DNA of 64,000 nucleotides from Fidelibacterota bacterium. GTDB taxonomy: Bacteria > Pseudomonadota > Alphaproteobacteria > Rhodospirillales > Rhodospirillaceae. Every line of letters begins with the position of its first letter. Within the stretch, counting starts at the first letter, position 1. Position numbers and translations under genes: made by a program. Positions 48,195 through 58,532 of this stretch are shown one piece after another. The notes below the pieces were generated by a model. It was not told the origin of the DNA. It did no database searches and saw only the letters and a list, made by a program, of their open reading frames with translations. The stretch spans positions 1 through 64,000 of the forward strand of contig CANJPG010000008.1 of the NCBI GenBank assembly GCA_947476065.1, read 5' to 3'.

Positions 48195-49475
48195 TCAGGT
48201 CTCGATCAAGAGGCGGCTGGGATCTTCGATGGCTTCCTTGACGCGCACCAGGAACGTCACCGCCTCGCGGCCGTCGACGATGCGGTGGTCGTAGGACAGG
48301 GCGAGGTACATGATCGGGCGGGAGACGATACTGCCGTCATCCAGCACCACGGCTCGCTGCTTGATGTTGTGCATGCCCAGGATGCCCGACTGCGGTGCAT
48401 TGAGGATCGGCGTCGACAGCATCGAGCCGTAGATGCCGCCGTTGGTAATGGTGAAGGTGCCCCCGCTCATGTCTTCGATGGTCAACTTGCCGTCGCGGGC
48501 TTTGCGGCCGAGGCCGGAAATCTCGGCTTCGATTTCCGCATAGGACTTGGTATCGCAGTCGCGCACGACCGGCACTACCAAGCCCTGCGGCGTGCCGACG
48601 GCAACGCCGACGTCGTAGTAATTTTTGTAGACCAGTTCATCGCCTTGGATTTCGGCATTGAGCGCGGGCAATTCTTTGAGCGCATTGACGCAGGCCTTCA
48701 CGAAGAAGGACATGAAGCCCATCTTCACGCCGTGTTTCTTCTCGAAGGACTCTTTGAACTTATTGCGCAGGCCCATCACCGCCGACATGTCGGCTTCGTT
48801 GAAGGTGGTCAGCATGGCCGCGGTGTTCTGGGCTTCCTTCAGGCGTTCGGCGATTTTCTTGCGCAGACGCGTCATCTTGACGCGTTCCTCGCGCGGACCG
48901 CGGTCGGGCACGCTGGCCTTGGTGGCGCGTTCACCGCCGCCGGCGATGTAGATCAGCACGTCGGCCTTGGTCAGGCGGCCGCTTTTACCCGAAGCCGGGA
49001 TTTTCTTGGGGTCGAGGCCGTGCTCGTCCACCAGATGGCGCACGGCGGGCGCTAGCGGATAGTCGGAGGCCAGCGAGACTGGGGCCGCGGCCGGTTTTGC
49101 CGCTGGCGGTGCGGCCGGCTTCGGCGCGGGCGGCGGCGCAGGCGCGGCAGCTGGCTTTGGCGCTTCAGCTTTGGCAGCAGGCGCCGGAGCAGCGGCGGCT
49201 TTCGGGGCATCGGCTTTTTTGGCGGGCGCGGCAGCACCGGCGGCACCAATGGTGCCAAGGATCGCGCCTACGCCGACCTCAGCGCCGGCATCGGCGATGA
49301 TCTCACCCAAGGTGCCCGCCGCCTCGGCACGCACTTCGACCGTGACCTTGTCGGTCTCCAATTCCACCAGCGGCTCATCGACGGCGACAGCGTCGCCGAC
49401 TTTCTTGAACCACTTGGCCACCGTCGCCTCGCTGACGGATTCGCCCAAGGTAGGCACTTTGATTTCGGTCGACAT
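48195..49475 (-). CDS. sucB: 2-oxoglutarate dehydrogenase E2, dihydrolipoyl succinyltransferase
   Basis: The core enzyme of the 2-oxoglutarate dehydrogenase complex, moving succinyl from lipoate to CoA. The product has 426 residues. The lipoyl domain has [17 protein letters not shown] with the lipoylated Lys near 43. An Ala/Pro/Lys-rich linker (~80-130) leads to the E1/E3-binding domain ([20 protein letters not shown]) and the catalytic domain ending with the active-site motif [18 protein letters not shown] at 49475 follows GAGGA. A terminator-like hairpin lies 15-37 bases upstream. Confidence 0.98.
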   Translation of the reverse strand: MSTEIKVPTLGESVSEATVAKWFKKVGDAVAVDEPLVELETDKVTVEVRAEAAGTLGEIIADAGAEVGVGAILGTIGAAGAAAPAKKADAPKAAAAPAPAAKAEAPKPAAAPAPPPAPKPAAPPAAKPAAAPVSLASDYPLAPAVRHLVDEHGLDPKKIPASGKSGRLTKADVLIYIAGGGERATKASVPDRGPREERVKMTRLRKKIAERLKEAQNTAAMLTTFNEADMSAVMGLRNKFKESFEKKHGVKMGFMSFFVKACVNALKELPALNAEIQGDELVYKNYYDVGVAVGTPQGLVVPVVRDCDTKSYAEIEAEISGLGRKARDGKLTIEDMSGGTFTITNGGIYGSMLSTPILNAPQSGILGMHNIKQRAVVLDDGSIVSRPIMYLALSYDHRIVDGREAVTFLVRVKEAIEDPSRLLIET

Positions 49476-49489
49476 GGCGTCCTCAATTC

Positions 49490-49512
49490 AAAAAGGCGTC
49501 CGTTTTCCGGAC
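49490..49512 (-). terminator. Terminator-like hairpin between sucA and sucB
   Basis: Read on the minus strand, GTCCG (49512-49508) pairs with CGGAC (49502-49498) around GAAAA, followed by GCC and a T-run at 49494-49490, only 15 bases before the sucB start. A second hairpin, CCGCGC with GCGCGG around a 4-base loop, lies just upstream at 49529-49544. The stem is short, so read-through is expected. It could lower sucB relative to sucA or process the message. Confidence 0.4.
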
Positions 49513-49553
49513 ATTGTTGGTATATGTCCCGCGCGCTTGCGCGGCACGAAAAG

Positions 49554-52496
49554 CTACTCAGCCGCGAGCTTGCCGATCTTGGACAGACGGCGGAAGGGCT
49601 GCGGAATCTGTTCGAGCGGCGTATTGAGCGCCCATTCGCACAGCTGGTTCTGCTCGCGCACATGGATCTTCATCAGGCCCGTGGCCGGCGAGGCCGCCGG
49701 CGGACGGCCGGCGTAGACCGGACGCTTGGCTTTGATATCGACACCATCGAGCGCGTATTCCAGGCGGCGGTCGACGAAGGTCCAGGAGCCCATGTTGGCG
49801 GGTTCTTCCTGGCACCAGACAACCTCAGCGTTTTTGTATTTGGCGAATTCGCGCGCTAACGTCTCTTTCGGCCACGGATAAATCTGCTCGACGCGCACGA
49901 TGGCGACGTCGTCGATGCCCTTGTCTTCGCGGGCCTGCAAGAGGTCGTAATAGACCTTGCCCGTACATACGACGACGCGGCGCACTTTCGCGGGCGCCGC
50001 GATCTTTCCGGACTCGCCGTAGACGCGCTGGAAGCAGGAGTTCTCGACCATCTCTTCGAGCGTCGAGACGCAACGCTTGTGCCGCAGCAGCGATTTCGGC
50101 GTCATGATGACCAGCGGCTTCCTGAAATTGCGGCGGATCTGGCGGCGCAGGGCGTGGAAGTAGTTGGCCGGAGTGGTAAGGTTGCAGATCTGCCAGTTGT
50201 CCTGTGCGGACAGCTGCAGGAACCGTTCCATGCGCGCCGAGGAATGTTCGGGGCCCTGGCCTTCGAAGCCGTGCGGCATTAGCATGACGAGGCCGCACAG
50301 ACGCAGCCACTTGCTTTCGCCTGAGTTGATGAACTGGTCGATGATCATCTGGGCGCCGTTGCCGAAGTCGCCAAACTGCGCTTCCCAGATCGTCAGCGTA
50401 TTTGGGTCGGCGAGGCTGTATCCGTATTCGAACCCGAGGATCGAGAGTTCCGACAGCGGGCTGTCGATGACTTCGAACTTCGCCTGTTTGCCCGGGCGCA
50501 CGTTGTTGAGATAGACGTAACGCTGTTCTGTGTTCTGATCGACCAGCACCGATTGGCGCTGCGAGAACGTGCCGCGGCCGCAATCCTGGCCCGACAAACG
50601 CACGGCATTGCCTTCGACCGCCAGCGTGCCATAGGCGAGCGCTTCAGCCGTCGCCCAGTCGATGTCCTTGCCGGTGTCGATAGCTTCTTTTTTCGCCTTC
50701 AGCTGACGCGTGATCTTCGCATTGACCGCCCAGCCGTCGGGCGTCTTGCAGATCGCAGCCCCCACTTCCTTCAGCAGATCAAGGGGGGCTCCGCTCTTGT
50801 CGTCGCGGAATTCCTCTTCCTCGCCCATTTGCGCGAGGCCCTTCCAGGCGCCCTCAAGCCAGTCGGCCTTGTTGGGCTTGAAGCTGGCCGCCGATTCGAA
50901 ATCGGCTTCCATCATGTGCATGAATTTGGCCATCATCAGATCGGCCTCTTCCTGCGAATAGAGGCCTTCCTTGACCAGCTTCTGGGCATAGATCGTGCGC
51001 ACGCTCGCGTGGCCTTCGATCGCCTTGTACATCAGAGGCTGGGTGAATTTCGGCTCGTCGCCTTCGTTGTGGCCGAAGCGGCGGTAGCAGACCATGTCGA
51101 GCACGACGTCGCCGCCGAACTCCTGGCGGAACTCCATGGCCAGACGCGCGCAATAGACCACGGCCTCGGGGTCGTCGGCGTTGACGTGGAAGATCGGCGC
51201 TTCAACCATTTTGGCGATGTCGGTGCAGTAAAGGCCCGAGCGGCTGTACTGCGGCGTGGTGGTGAAGCCGATCTGGTTATTGATGACGAAGTGTAGCGTG
51301 CCGCCGGTCGTATAGCCTTTGATCTGCGAGAAGCCGAAACATTCGGCGATGATGCCCTGGCCCGCGAAAGCCGCGTCGCCGTGGATCAACAGGCCCATGA
51401 CCTGCTTGCGGCCGGTGTCGCCCAGCTGCTCTTGCTTGGCGCGCACTTTGCCGAGCACGACGGGGTCGACCACTTCGAGATGCGAGGGATTGGCGGTCAG
51501 TGACAGGTGCACGACGTTGCCGTCGAAATCACGATCCGCTGACGTGCCCAGGTGATACTTCACGTCGCCCGAGCCTTCGACGCTTTCGGGGTTCGGCGAG
51601 TTGCCCTGGAACTCCGAGAACAGCGCGCTGAATGGCTTGTGCATGACGTTGACCAGCACGTTCAGACGCCCGCGGTGGGCCATGCCGATGACGATCTGCT
51701 TCAGACCCAATTGACCGCCGCGCTTGATGATTTGTTCCAATGCGGGGATGGCAGATTCACCGCCGTCGAGGCCAAAGCGCTTGGTGCCGGTGTATTTGAT
51801 GCCGAGGAATTTCTCGAAACCTTCGGCCTCGGTCAGGCGCTCGAGAATGGCCTTCTTGCCGTAGTCGGAGAACGACGGCTCCAGACGGTCTTTTTCGAAA
51901 CGGCGTACCAGCCAGTCGCGCTGCTTGGGCGACTGGATGTGATTGAACTCGACGCCGATGGTGCCGCAGTAGGTCTGATTGCAGACATCAAGAATCTGCT
52001 GCAGCGTCGAGTGCTCCATGCCCATGACGCCGCCGAGGTGAATCTCGCGGCCCAAGTCGGCCGCGGTGAATCCATGCGTGCGGTAGTCGAGCTCGGGATG
52101 GTCTTCCGACTTGGTATTGGCCAGCGGATCGAGTTTCGCAATCTGGTGTCCGCGCGCGCGATAGGCGCGGATCATCTGCAAGGCGTGAATGGAATCTTCG
52201 GTCTGCTTCAGCAGCGCGGCTTTGTCGCCGCTCGCGGGTGCCGCGGCGCCGTTAGTCTTGTCGCCTTTGCCTTTCGCAGGCTTCGCAGCGTCCGGATCGG
52301 CGACACCGATGACGCCCGCATCGGACGGCGCCCAGCTCGCACCCTCGATGTCCTTGAGCAGTGCGGCTTCATCGTCCGCCATATCGCGGAAAAAAGCCGC
52401 CCAACTTGCGTCGACGGCGGCTGGGTTCTTTAGAAAGGTGGCGTAAAGCTCGGCGATGAAGGTGGCGTTAGCGCCAGTAAGGAATGAGGCGTCCAC
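49554..52496 (-). CDS. sucA: 2-oxoglutarate dehydrogenase E1 component
   Basis: The thiamine-diphosphate enzyme that decarboxylates 2-oxoglutarate and transfers succinyl to E2 lipoate. The product has 980 residues, a normal length. Visible marks are the N-terminal E2-binding segment FIAELYATFLKNPAAVD, YRARGHQIAKLDPL, GMAHRGRLNVLVNVMHKP, the ThDP/metal region IHGDAAFAGQGIIAECFGFS with VINNQIGFTT, and MPHGFEGQGPEHSSARMERF. The GTG at 52496 is preceded by AAGGA. It has a possible promoter of its own at 52593-52621. Confidence 0.98.
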   Translation of the reverse strand: MDASFLTGANATFIAELYATFLKNPAAVDASWAAFFRDMADDEAALLKDIEGASWAPSDAGVIGVADPDAAKPAKGKGDKTNGAAAPASGDKAALLKQTEDSIHALQMIRAYRARGHQIAKLDPLANTKSEDHPELDYRTHGFTAADLGREIHLGGVMGMEHSTLQQILDVCNQTYCGTIGVEFNHIQSPKQRDWLVRRFEKDRLEPSFSDYGKKAILERLTEAEGFEKFLGIKYTGTKRFGLDGGESAIPALEQIIKRGGQLGLKQIVIGMAHRGRLNVLVNVMHKPFSALFSEFQGNSPNPESVEGSGDVKYHLGTSADRDFDGNVVHLSLTANPSHLEVVDPVVLGKVRAKQEQLGDTGRKQVMGLLIHGDAAFAGQGIIAECFGFSQIKGYTTGGTLHFVINNQIGFTTTPQYSRSGLYCTDIAKMVEAPIFHVNADDPEAVVYCARLAMEFRQEFGGDVVLDMVCYRRFGHNEGDEPKFTQPLMYKAIEGHASVRTIYAQKLVKEGLYSQEEADLMMAKFMHMMEADFESAASFKPNKADWLEGAWKGLAQMGEEEEFRDDKSGAPLDLLKEVGAAICKTPDGWAVNAKITRQLKAKKEAIDTGKDIDWATAEALAYGTLAVEGNAVRLSGQDCGRGTFSQRQSVLVDQNTEQRYVYLNNVRPGKQAKFEVIDSPLSELSILGFEYGYSLADPNTLTIWEAQFGDFGNGAQMIIDQFINSGESKWLRLCGLVMLMPHGFEGQGPEHSSARMERFLQLSAQDNWQICNLTTPANYFHALRRQIRRNFRKPLVIMTPKSLLRHKRCVSTLEEMVENSCFQRVYGESGKIAAPAKVRRVVVCTGKVYYDLLQAREDKGIDDVAIVRVEQIYPWPKETLAREFAKYKNAEVVWCQEEPANMGSWTFVDRRLEYALDGVDIKAKRPVYAGRPPAASPATGLMKIHVREQNQLCEWALNTPLEQIPQPFRRLSKIGKLAAE

Positions 52497-52592
52497 AGGT
52501 GAGGTCCTTAAGGTACCGAATTGAGGTCCCAGAAACAGGCGCCCGGCGGACCCGGTAAGGGGCCAACGACACAAGGCAGCCAACGAAGCTTA

Positions 52593-52621
52593 GTAATAGA
52601 CGAATATCCCGTTTCGGACAA
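52593..52621 (-). promoter_or_regulatory. Possible sigma-70-type promoter for sucA
   Basis: On the minus strand TTGTCC (52621-52616) and TATTAC (52598-52593) are 17 bases apart, each four of six to consensus, about 95 bases before the sucA start. The gap between the sulfotransferase and sucA (272 bases) is larger and more AT-rich than others in the cluster, consistent with an internal promoter. Confidence 0.4.
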
Positions 52622-52767
52622 CGACTTAGACGACAATGCTGCCCACCGGAAACGACCGGACAACCAGCGGAATACGAAGCAGCCCCCGTATTGCGGGAAA
52701 ATTTTGGCGACTTATACGCTTGATCGGATTTCGCTGATAATTGCGTTATTTGTCAGATACTTAGCGC

Positions 52768-53442
52768 CTAATTAATACCATAGGCGGCGGGGTCCGCGGG
52801 GTAGCCGAAAAGAGCCGCATCGCGGGCAACCAACCCTCCGACGACGGCAAATGTCTCGGGCGTGTAAAGATCGGCCCACGGAGCGTGATAGCTCTGGTTG
52901 AAGTGATCGAGCTCCAGAGTGGTGATGCCAAGCCGGGCCGTGACGGCGGCGAAGTCGGCCATCAGCGATTCGTAGCGGCCGATGAACGTGACGGCCATGT
53001 CGCCGGCCTCATCGACCACGAACGGATGCTGCAGCCCAACCCAGTGGGCGCCGTCGGAAGCCGCAAGGATGCGCTTCACGTAGCTGGAAAAATCGCCCGC
53101 GGCCTCGGCCTGTTTGTGGCCAGCGACCTGAGGATTGATGAGGCGATAGTGAAACCACGATACCGCCACGTCCCAAGGATTGCGGACGAAAGCGAAGGAA
53201 TAATAGCCGTCGTAGGTTTCACGGCCCAGCGCCGCGATGAAGTGCTTGGCCGCCGCGTGTTCGCCGAGGTCGGCTGTTGCCGGCGGCAACTTTGCTTTTT
53301 CGGCATGGGCGTGCCGGATGGCGGGCCCCGCGCCGCGCACGGGATAAAACACATCGTGCAGCGAAAGCGCCGCGTTGAGGGACGTGCCTGCGGCCTTGGG
53401 AACGTGGATGAAGATGAAGCGTTTGTCTTGTGACAGAATCAT
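52768..53442 (-). CDS. Sulfotransferase family 2-like protein
   Basis: A 224-residue protein. The 5'-phosphosulfate binding loop is FIFIHVPKAAGTSLNAAL near the N-terminus and the 3'-phosphate binding region is SFAFVRNPWDVAVSWFHYRL near residue 90, the two signatures of PAPS-dependent carbohydrate sulfotransferases. No membrane segment is seen. The acceptor is unknown; polysaccharides and lipids are typical for bacterial members. It lies between a PagL-like gene (25 bases upstream) and sucA on the same strand, breaking the usual sucCDAB order. Confidence 0.85.
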   Translation of the reverse strand: MILSQDKRFIFIHVPKAAGTSLNAALSLHDVFYPVRGAGPAIRHAHAEKAKLPPATADLGEHAAAKHFIAALGRETYDGYYSFAFVRNPWDVAVSWFHYRLINPQVAGHKQAEAAGDFSSYVKRILAASDGAHWVGLQHPFVVDEAGDMAVTFIGRYESLMADFAAVTARLGITTLELDHFNQSYHAPWADLYTPETFAVVGGLVARDAALFGYPADPAAYGIN

Positions 53443-53467
53443 GGGGCGAGGATCATCTCGCGCCGGA

Positions 53468-54013
53468 TCAGCGGTCGCCGAAGGTGAAAGCCCAGGTGAC
53501 CAGGATCGAGTTCACACCCGGGTTCTTGCGATACGTATTGGCGTTGGAGATGTGATAGATGCCAACACCCAGACGGCCTGAGTCGGTGACGGCGTAGCTG
53601 GCATTCAGCCCGACGTGAAACAGGCGCTCGCCGCCGAGGAACAATCCTTTGCCTTGGCGATAATAGCCGATACCGCCTTCGGGTACGATTTCCCAACGGC
53701 CTCCATCCCAGACCATCGGTGCGGCGAGACCGGCATAGACAAAAGCCGAACCGCCCGTGTTGGCGGTGACACCCAGAAGCGGCTTGAAGCCGCGAAACCA
53801 ATCCTTGGTGCCGAGGAAGCCCCAGGCGAAGCGATATTCGGCACGGCCTTCCACTTCATCGGGCTTGCTCGCTACACCGAAGCCGAAGGGCCCGACGCCG
53901 ACGGTAAGCTGCGCATCATCTTTTGCAACAGCTGGCGTTGCGAAACCAAGCGGGGCGCAAACCGCCGCGGCCAACACTATGAGAGCCGCGGCAATCTGTC
54001 GTTTGAACATCAT
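53468..54013 (-). CDS. PagL-like lipid A 3-O-deacylase (acyloxyacyl hydrolase family) with altered active site
   Basis: A 181-residue outer-membrane beta-barrel candidate. The signal peptide ends near TPAVA. The mature protein is made of alternating aromatic and glycine-rich strands and ends FTFGDR, near the expected barrel end. The PagL signature is visible as GIYHISNANTYRKNPGVNS: His154 and Ser156 fit the catalytic His and Ser. The position of the usual catalytic Glu, 14 residues after the His, is Asn168 here. It may be inactive or use another acid. Starts at 54010 and 54019 are alternatives. It follows sucD by 36 bases. Confidence 0.68.
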   Translation of the reverse strand: MMFKRQIAAALIVLAAAVCAPLGFATPAVAKDDAQLTVGVGPFGFGVASKPDEVEGRAEYRFAWGFLGTKDWFRGFKPLLGVTANTGGSAFVYAGLAAPMVWDGGRWEIVPEGGIGYYRQGKGLFLGGERLFHVGLNASYAVTDSGRLGVGIYHISNANTYRKNPGVNSILVTWAFTFGDR

Positions 54014-54049
54014 CGTCACCTGAATGAAGCGGACAGGAATGAAGGGCTG

Positions 54050-54925
54050 TTAGCCCTTCATCGCCTTGACCATGGTCGAGCCGAGTGATGCCGGCGAGTC
54101 CGCGATCAAGAACCCTGCGCTCTTCATGGCTTCAAACTTAGCAGCCGCCGTGCCTTTGCCGCCCGAGATGATAGCGCCGGCATGGCCCATGCGACGTCCC
54201 GGCGGTGCAGTGGCACCGGCAACGAAGCCGACGATGGGTTTTTTCTTCTTGGCGGCTTTGTAGAATGCAGCGGCGTCTTCTTCGGCGGTGCCGCCGATTT
54301 CGCCGATCATGATGATGCCTTTGGTCTCGTCATCATTCAGGAACAGATCGAGGCAGTCGATGAAGTTGGTGCCGTTGACGGGGTCGCCGCCGATGCCGAT
54401 GCAGGTGGTCTGGCCCAGACCAGCAGCCGTCGTCTGTGCGACGGCTTCGTAGGTCAGCGTGCCGGACCGCGAGACGATGCCGATGGTGCCGCGCAGATGG
54501 ATGTGACCGGGCATGATGCCGATCTTGCATTCACCTGGCGTAATGACGCCGGGGCAGTTCGGACCGACAAGGCGGGTCTTCGAGCCCTGCAGCGCGCGCT
54601 TGACCTTGACCATGTCCAGCACCGGGATGCCTTCGGTAATGCACACCGCCAAAGGAATTTCGGCGTCGATGGCTTCCAGGATCGCATCGGCCGCGAACGG
54701 CGGGGGCACGTAGATCACCGTTGCATCGCAGCCAGTTTTCTTCTTGGCGTCGGCGACAGTGTCGAACACCGGCAGATCGAGGTGCGTCGTGCCGCCCTTG
54801 CCGGGAGTCACGCCGCCGACCATCTGCGTGCCGTAGGCGATGGCTTGTTCGGAATGGAACGTTCCCTGGCTTCCGGTGAAGCCCTGGCAGATGACTTTGG
54901 TATTTTTATTGATCAGAACGGCCAT
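54050..54925 (-). CDS. sucD: Succinyl-CoA synthetase alpha subunit
   Basis: Makes succinate and a nucleoside triphosphate from succinyl-CoA together with SucC. The product has 291 residues. The CoA-binding start is [20 protein letters not shown], the middle has [11 protein letters not shown] and [18 protein letters not shown], and the phosphorylated His is in [17 protein letters not shown]. It starts directly at the end of sucC. Confidence 0.98.
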   Translation of the reverse strand: MAVLINKNTKVICQGFTGSQGTFHSEQAIAYGTQMVGGVTPGKGGTTHLDLPVFDTVADAKKKTGCDATVIYVPPPFAADAILEAIDAEIPLAVCITEGIPVLDMVKVKRALQGSKTRLVGPNCPGVITPGECKIGIMPGHIHLRGTIGIVSRSGTLTYEAVAQTTAAGLGQTTCIGIGGDPVNGTNFIDCLDLFLNDDETKGIIMIGEIGGTAEEDAAAFYKAAKKKKPIVGFVAGATAPPGRRMGHAGAIISGGKGTAAAKFEAMKSAGFLIADSPASLGSTMVKAMKG

Positions 54926-56125
54926 TTACGCAGCCTCCTTAACGGCCTTGACGACTTTTTGAGCCGCATCGGCGAGGTTGTCCGCGGAAATGATCGGCAG
55001 GCCGGAATCGGCCATAATCTTCTTTCCCAGTTCTACGTTGGTGCCTTCGAGGCGCACCACGAGAGGCACATTCAAGCTGATCTCGCGCGCGGCCGAAACC
55101 ACGCCTTCGGCGATGACATCGCAACGCATGATGCCGCCGAAGATGTTGACGAGAATGCCTTCGACGTTCGGATCGGAGAGGATGATCTTGAAGGCGCGGG
55201 TAACGCGTTCTTTGGTCGCGCCGCCGCCGACGTCTAGGAAGTTTGCGGGGGCAGCTCCATACAGCTGGATGATATCCATGGTCGCCATGGCCAGACCGGC
55301 GCCGTTGACCATGCAACCGATCGAGCCATCGAGCTTGATATAGTTTAGGTCGTGCTTGGAGGCTTCGAGTTCCATCGGATCTTCTTCGTCTTCGTCGCGC
55401 AGTTCGACGATTTCAGGATGACGATAGAGCGCGTTGGTATCGAAGTTCATCTTGGCGTCCAGCGGCAGGACGTCGCCTTCACCGGTGACCACCAGCGGAT
55501 TGATTTCCAGCATCGAGGCGTCGGTGTCGAGGAAAGCGCGGTACAACGAAGTCAGCAGCTTGGTGCAGGATTTGACCTGGTTATCCTTGAGGCCCAGCGC
55601 GAAGGCGATCTTGCGGCAGTGGAAACCCTGGATGCCGGTGGCCGGATCGATGCTCTGGAAGATGATCTTTTCCGGCGTGTCGTGGGCAACGTCTTCGATG
55701 TTCACGCCGCCTTCGGTCGAAGCCATGATGGTGACGCGCGAGGTACCACGGTCCACCAGGAACGCGAGGTAGAGTTCGCGCGCGATGTTGCAGCCGGATT
55801 CGATGTAGACGCGCTTGACCTTCTTGCCTTCCGGGCCCGACTGGTGCGTGACCAGCGTATTCCCGATCATCTGCTTGGCGTTCTCTTTCACGTCGGCGAC
55901 GGATTTGACGACGCGCACGCCGCCTTTGCCGCCCGCAGCCGCTTCCTTGAAGGTGCCTTTGCCGCGGCCGCCGGCGTGGATCTGCGATTTGACCACATAG
56001 ACGCTGGTCTTGAGGCCTTGCGCGACTTTCTCGGCTTCTTCGGCGGTGTAAGCCACGCCACCGTCGAGCACGGGAACGCCGTACTTCTTCAGCAGCTGCT
56101 TCGCCTGGTACTCATGAATATTCAT
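54926..56125 (-). CDS. sucC: Succinyl-CoA synthetase beta subunit
   Basis: The nucleotide-binding partner of SucD. The product has 399 residues. The ATP-grasp N-terminal domain begins [19 protein letters not shown] and contains [14 protein letters not shown]; later marks are [20 protein letters not shown], the signature [15 protein letters not shown] and [15 protein letters not shown]. It lies between mdh and sucD, abutting the latter. Confidence 0.98.
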   Translation of the reverse strand: MNIHEYQAKQLLKKYGVPVLDGGVAYTAEEAEKVAQGLKTSVYVVKSQIHAGGRGKGTFKEAAAGGKGGVRVVKSVADVKENAKQMIGNTLVTHQSGPEGKKVKRVYIESGCNIARELYLAFLVDRGTSRVTIMASTEGGVNIEDVAHDTPEKIIFQSIDPATGIQGFHCRKIAFALGLKDNQVKSCTKLLTSLYRAFLDTDASMLEINPLVVTGEGDVLPLDAKMNFDTNALYRHPEIVELRDEDEEDPMELEASKHDLNYIKLDGSIGCMVNGAGLAMATMDIIQLYGAAPANFLDVGGGATKERVTRAFKIILSDPNVEGILVNIFGGIMRCDVIAEGVVSAAREISLNVPLVVRLEGTNVELGKKIMADSGLPIISADNLADAAQKVVKAVKEAA

Positions 56126-56184
56126 TGACGTTCCGTTTGTTACTTATCCGAATGCTGAATGGCCGGCTTACTTGCCGACCCCCG

Positions 56185-57357
<1,173 letters not shown>

Positions 57358-57425
57358 TCAGTATCTTTAGTGAACTAAGCTTTTCCCAGGGACGGGCCGG
57401 GGCGGCGCATCTGGGAAGGGCTGTT

Positions 57426-58532
57426 ATGTCGTCGGCGAAGTGGCAAAAGACGGCCCTTATGCCCCTGTTTTGGGGCTTTTTCACCGTTGCGAGCCCAGCT
57501 AGAGCGCAAACTTCAGCCGCCCCGCCCCCGCAAACCGGCGCGCAAATGCCGGATTCCGCCTTATGGACCGGCGCCGAGGCCCCCGCAGAGCTGAACCAAG
57601 CCTGTACGGGGCCCGGTAGCACCCCCTTGTGTGCCTTAAAGACCTATCTCGCCTGCATTCTGTATGACGCACCGGCGCTCTGCGCCGCGGTCGGCCTCGA
57701 TGACGTGCCCGAGCGCTACCCCGGTCCCGACACCTTGGACAGCGAGGTTCTCGCGACACCCTGGTTCTTGCCCTTCGAGCGTCTGATGCCCGAAGGTTTT
57801 GCCCTGCACCTCTATAATGGCGGCCAGGTGCCGGGGGCCCGCTTTCAGACGGTGCGGCTCGCGGGCGAAACCGCGACCTTTGCCCCCATCACGGCTTACA
57901 AGGATGGCGCTTACGAGTTGGTCCTCGATATCCCTGAGCCCTACGTGAAGGGTCTGGTCTACCGGCTTTCAACCTTCTTTCGCCAAATCGGGGGCCAGTG
58001 GCGCCTGATTGCTTGGTCCAGCAGCCGCGCTAAGGCCTGCGACGCCGATTTCGGCACCGCCTCCTGGGCACCCTGCCGCTGGTTCATCAAGGACCTGCAG
58101 CACCGCAACGTCCTGGCCCCCGATATGAAGCAGATCTGGGCCTCGCCCAAGCAGCCGGGCCGCGACGACTACCCCCACCCCGGCCTGGAACTGATGATGG
58201 GCCTGCCCAATCAAGCCGTGGTCGCCCCCTTCGCCGGCACCATCGTCCGGCGCAGCCTGAAATATCCCGATGTGCCGCTGTACGACTGGGTGGTGATCGA
58301 AGGCGAGGGGCGCCAGTCCAACATGACGGTCAAGCTGGCCATGGTCGACCGCACCGGCCCCGGACCCGGCGCCCGTGTCGATGCCGCCGCGGCCCTTGGT
58401 CAACCGCAATGGGTCGAGAGCGAACATCCCGGCGCCGGACGGTTTGTACATATTGAATTGCTGCGCAACCGCATGCAGATCGATCCGAGGACGGTGATGC
58501 GCGAGCGCAAAGCGCAGGAGCTCCAGAAGTGA
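57426..58532 (+). CDS. Exported protein: six-cysteine domain fused to a variant LytM/M23 domain
   Basis: A 368-residue periplasmic protein with signal peptide MSSAKWQKTALMPLFWGFF to SPARA and AAGGG before the start. Residues ~58-222 carry Cys60, Cys69, Cys77, Cys86, Cys205 and Cys217, matching the protein at 44753. Residues ~248-358 resemble a LytM peptidase: HPGLELMMGLPNQAVVAPFA corresponds to the canonical HxGxD region with Glu255 in place of Asp, and RFVHIELLRNRMQIDP to the HLHFE region, keeping one His (342) and losing the other. Catalysis is doubtful, so it may bind peptidoglycan or activate another enzyme. The stop overlaps the next start (GTGA). Not a family I recognise as a whole. Confidence 0.75.
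   Translation: MSSAKWQKTALMPLFWGFFTVASPARAQTSAAPPPQTGAQMPDSALWTGAEAPAELNQACTGPGSTPLCALKTYLACILYDAPALCAAVGLDDVPERYPGPDTLDSEVLATPWFLPFERLMPEGFALHLYNGGQVPGARFQTVRLAGETATFAPITAYKDGAYELVLDIPEPYVKGLVYRLSTFFRQIGGQWRLIAWSSSRAKACDADFGTASWAPCRWFIKDLQHRNVLAPDMKQIWASPKQPGRDDYPHPGLELMMGLPNQAVVAPFAGTIVRRSLKYPDVPLYDWVVIEGEGRQSNMTVKLAMVDRTGPGPGARVDAAAALGQPQWVESEHPGAGRFVHIELLRNRMQIDPRTVMRERKAQELQK

Noticed and set aside
52521-52775. Plus-strand short frame in the sucA upstream gap
   Set aside because: No ribosome site and composition unlike a protein; the region fits better as a promoter-bearing spacer.
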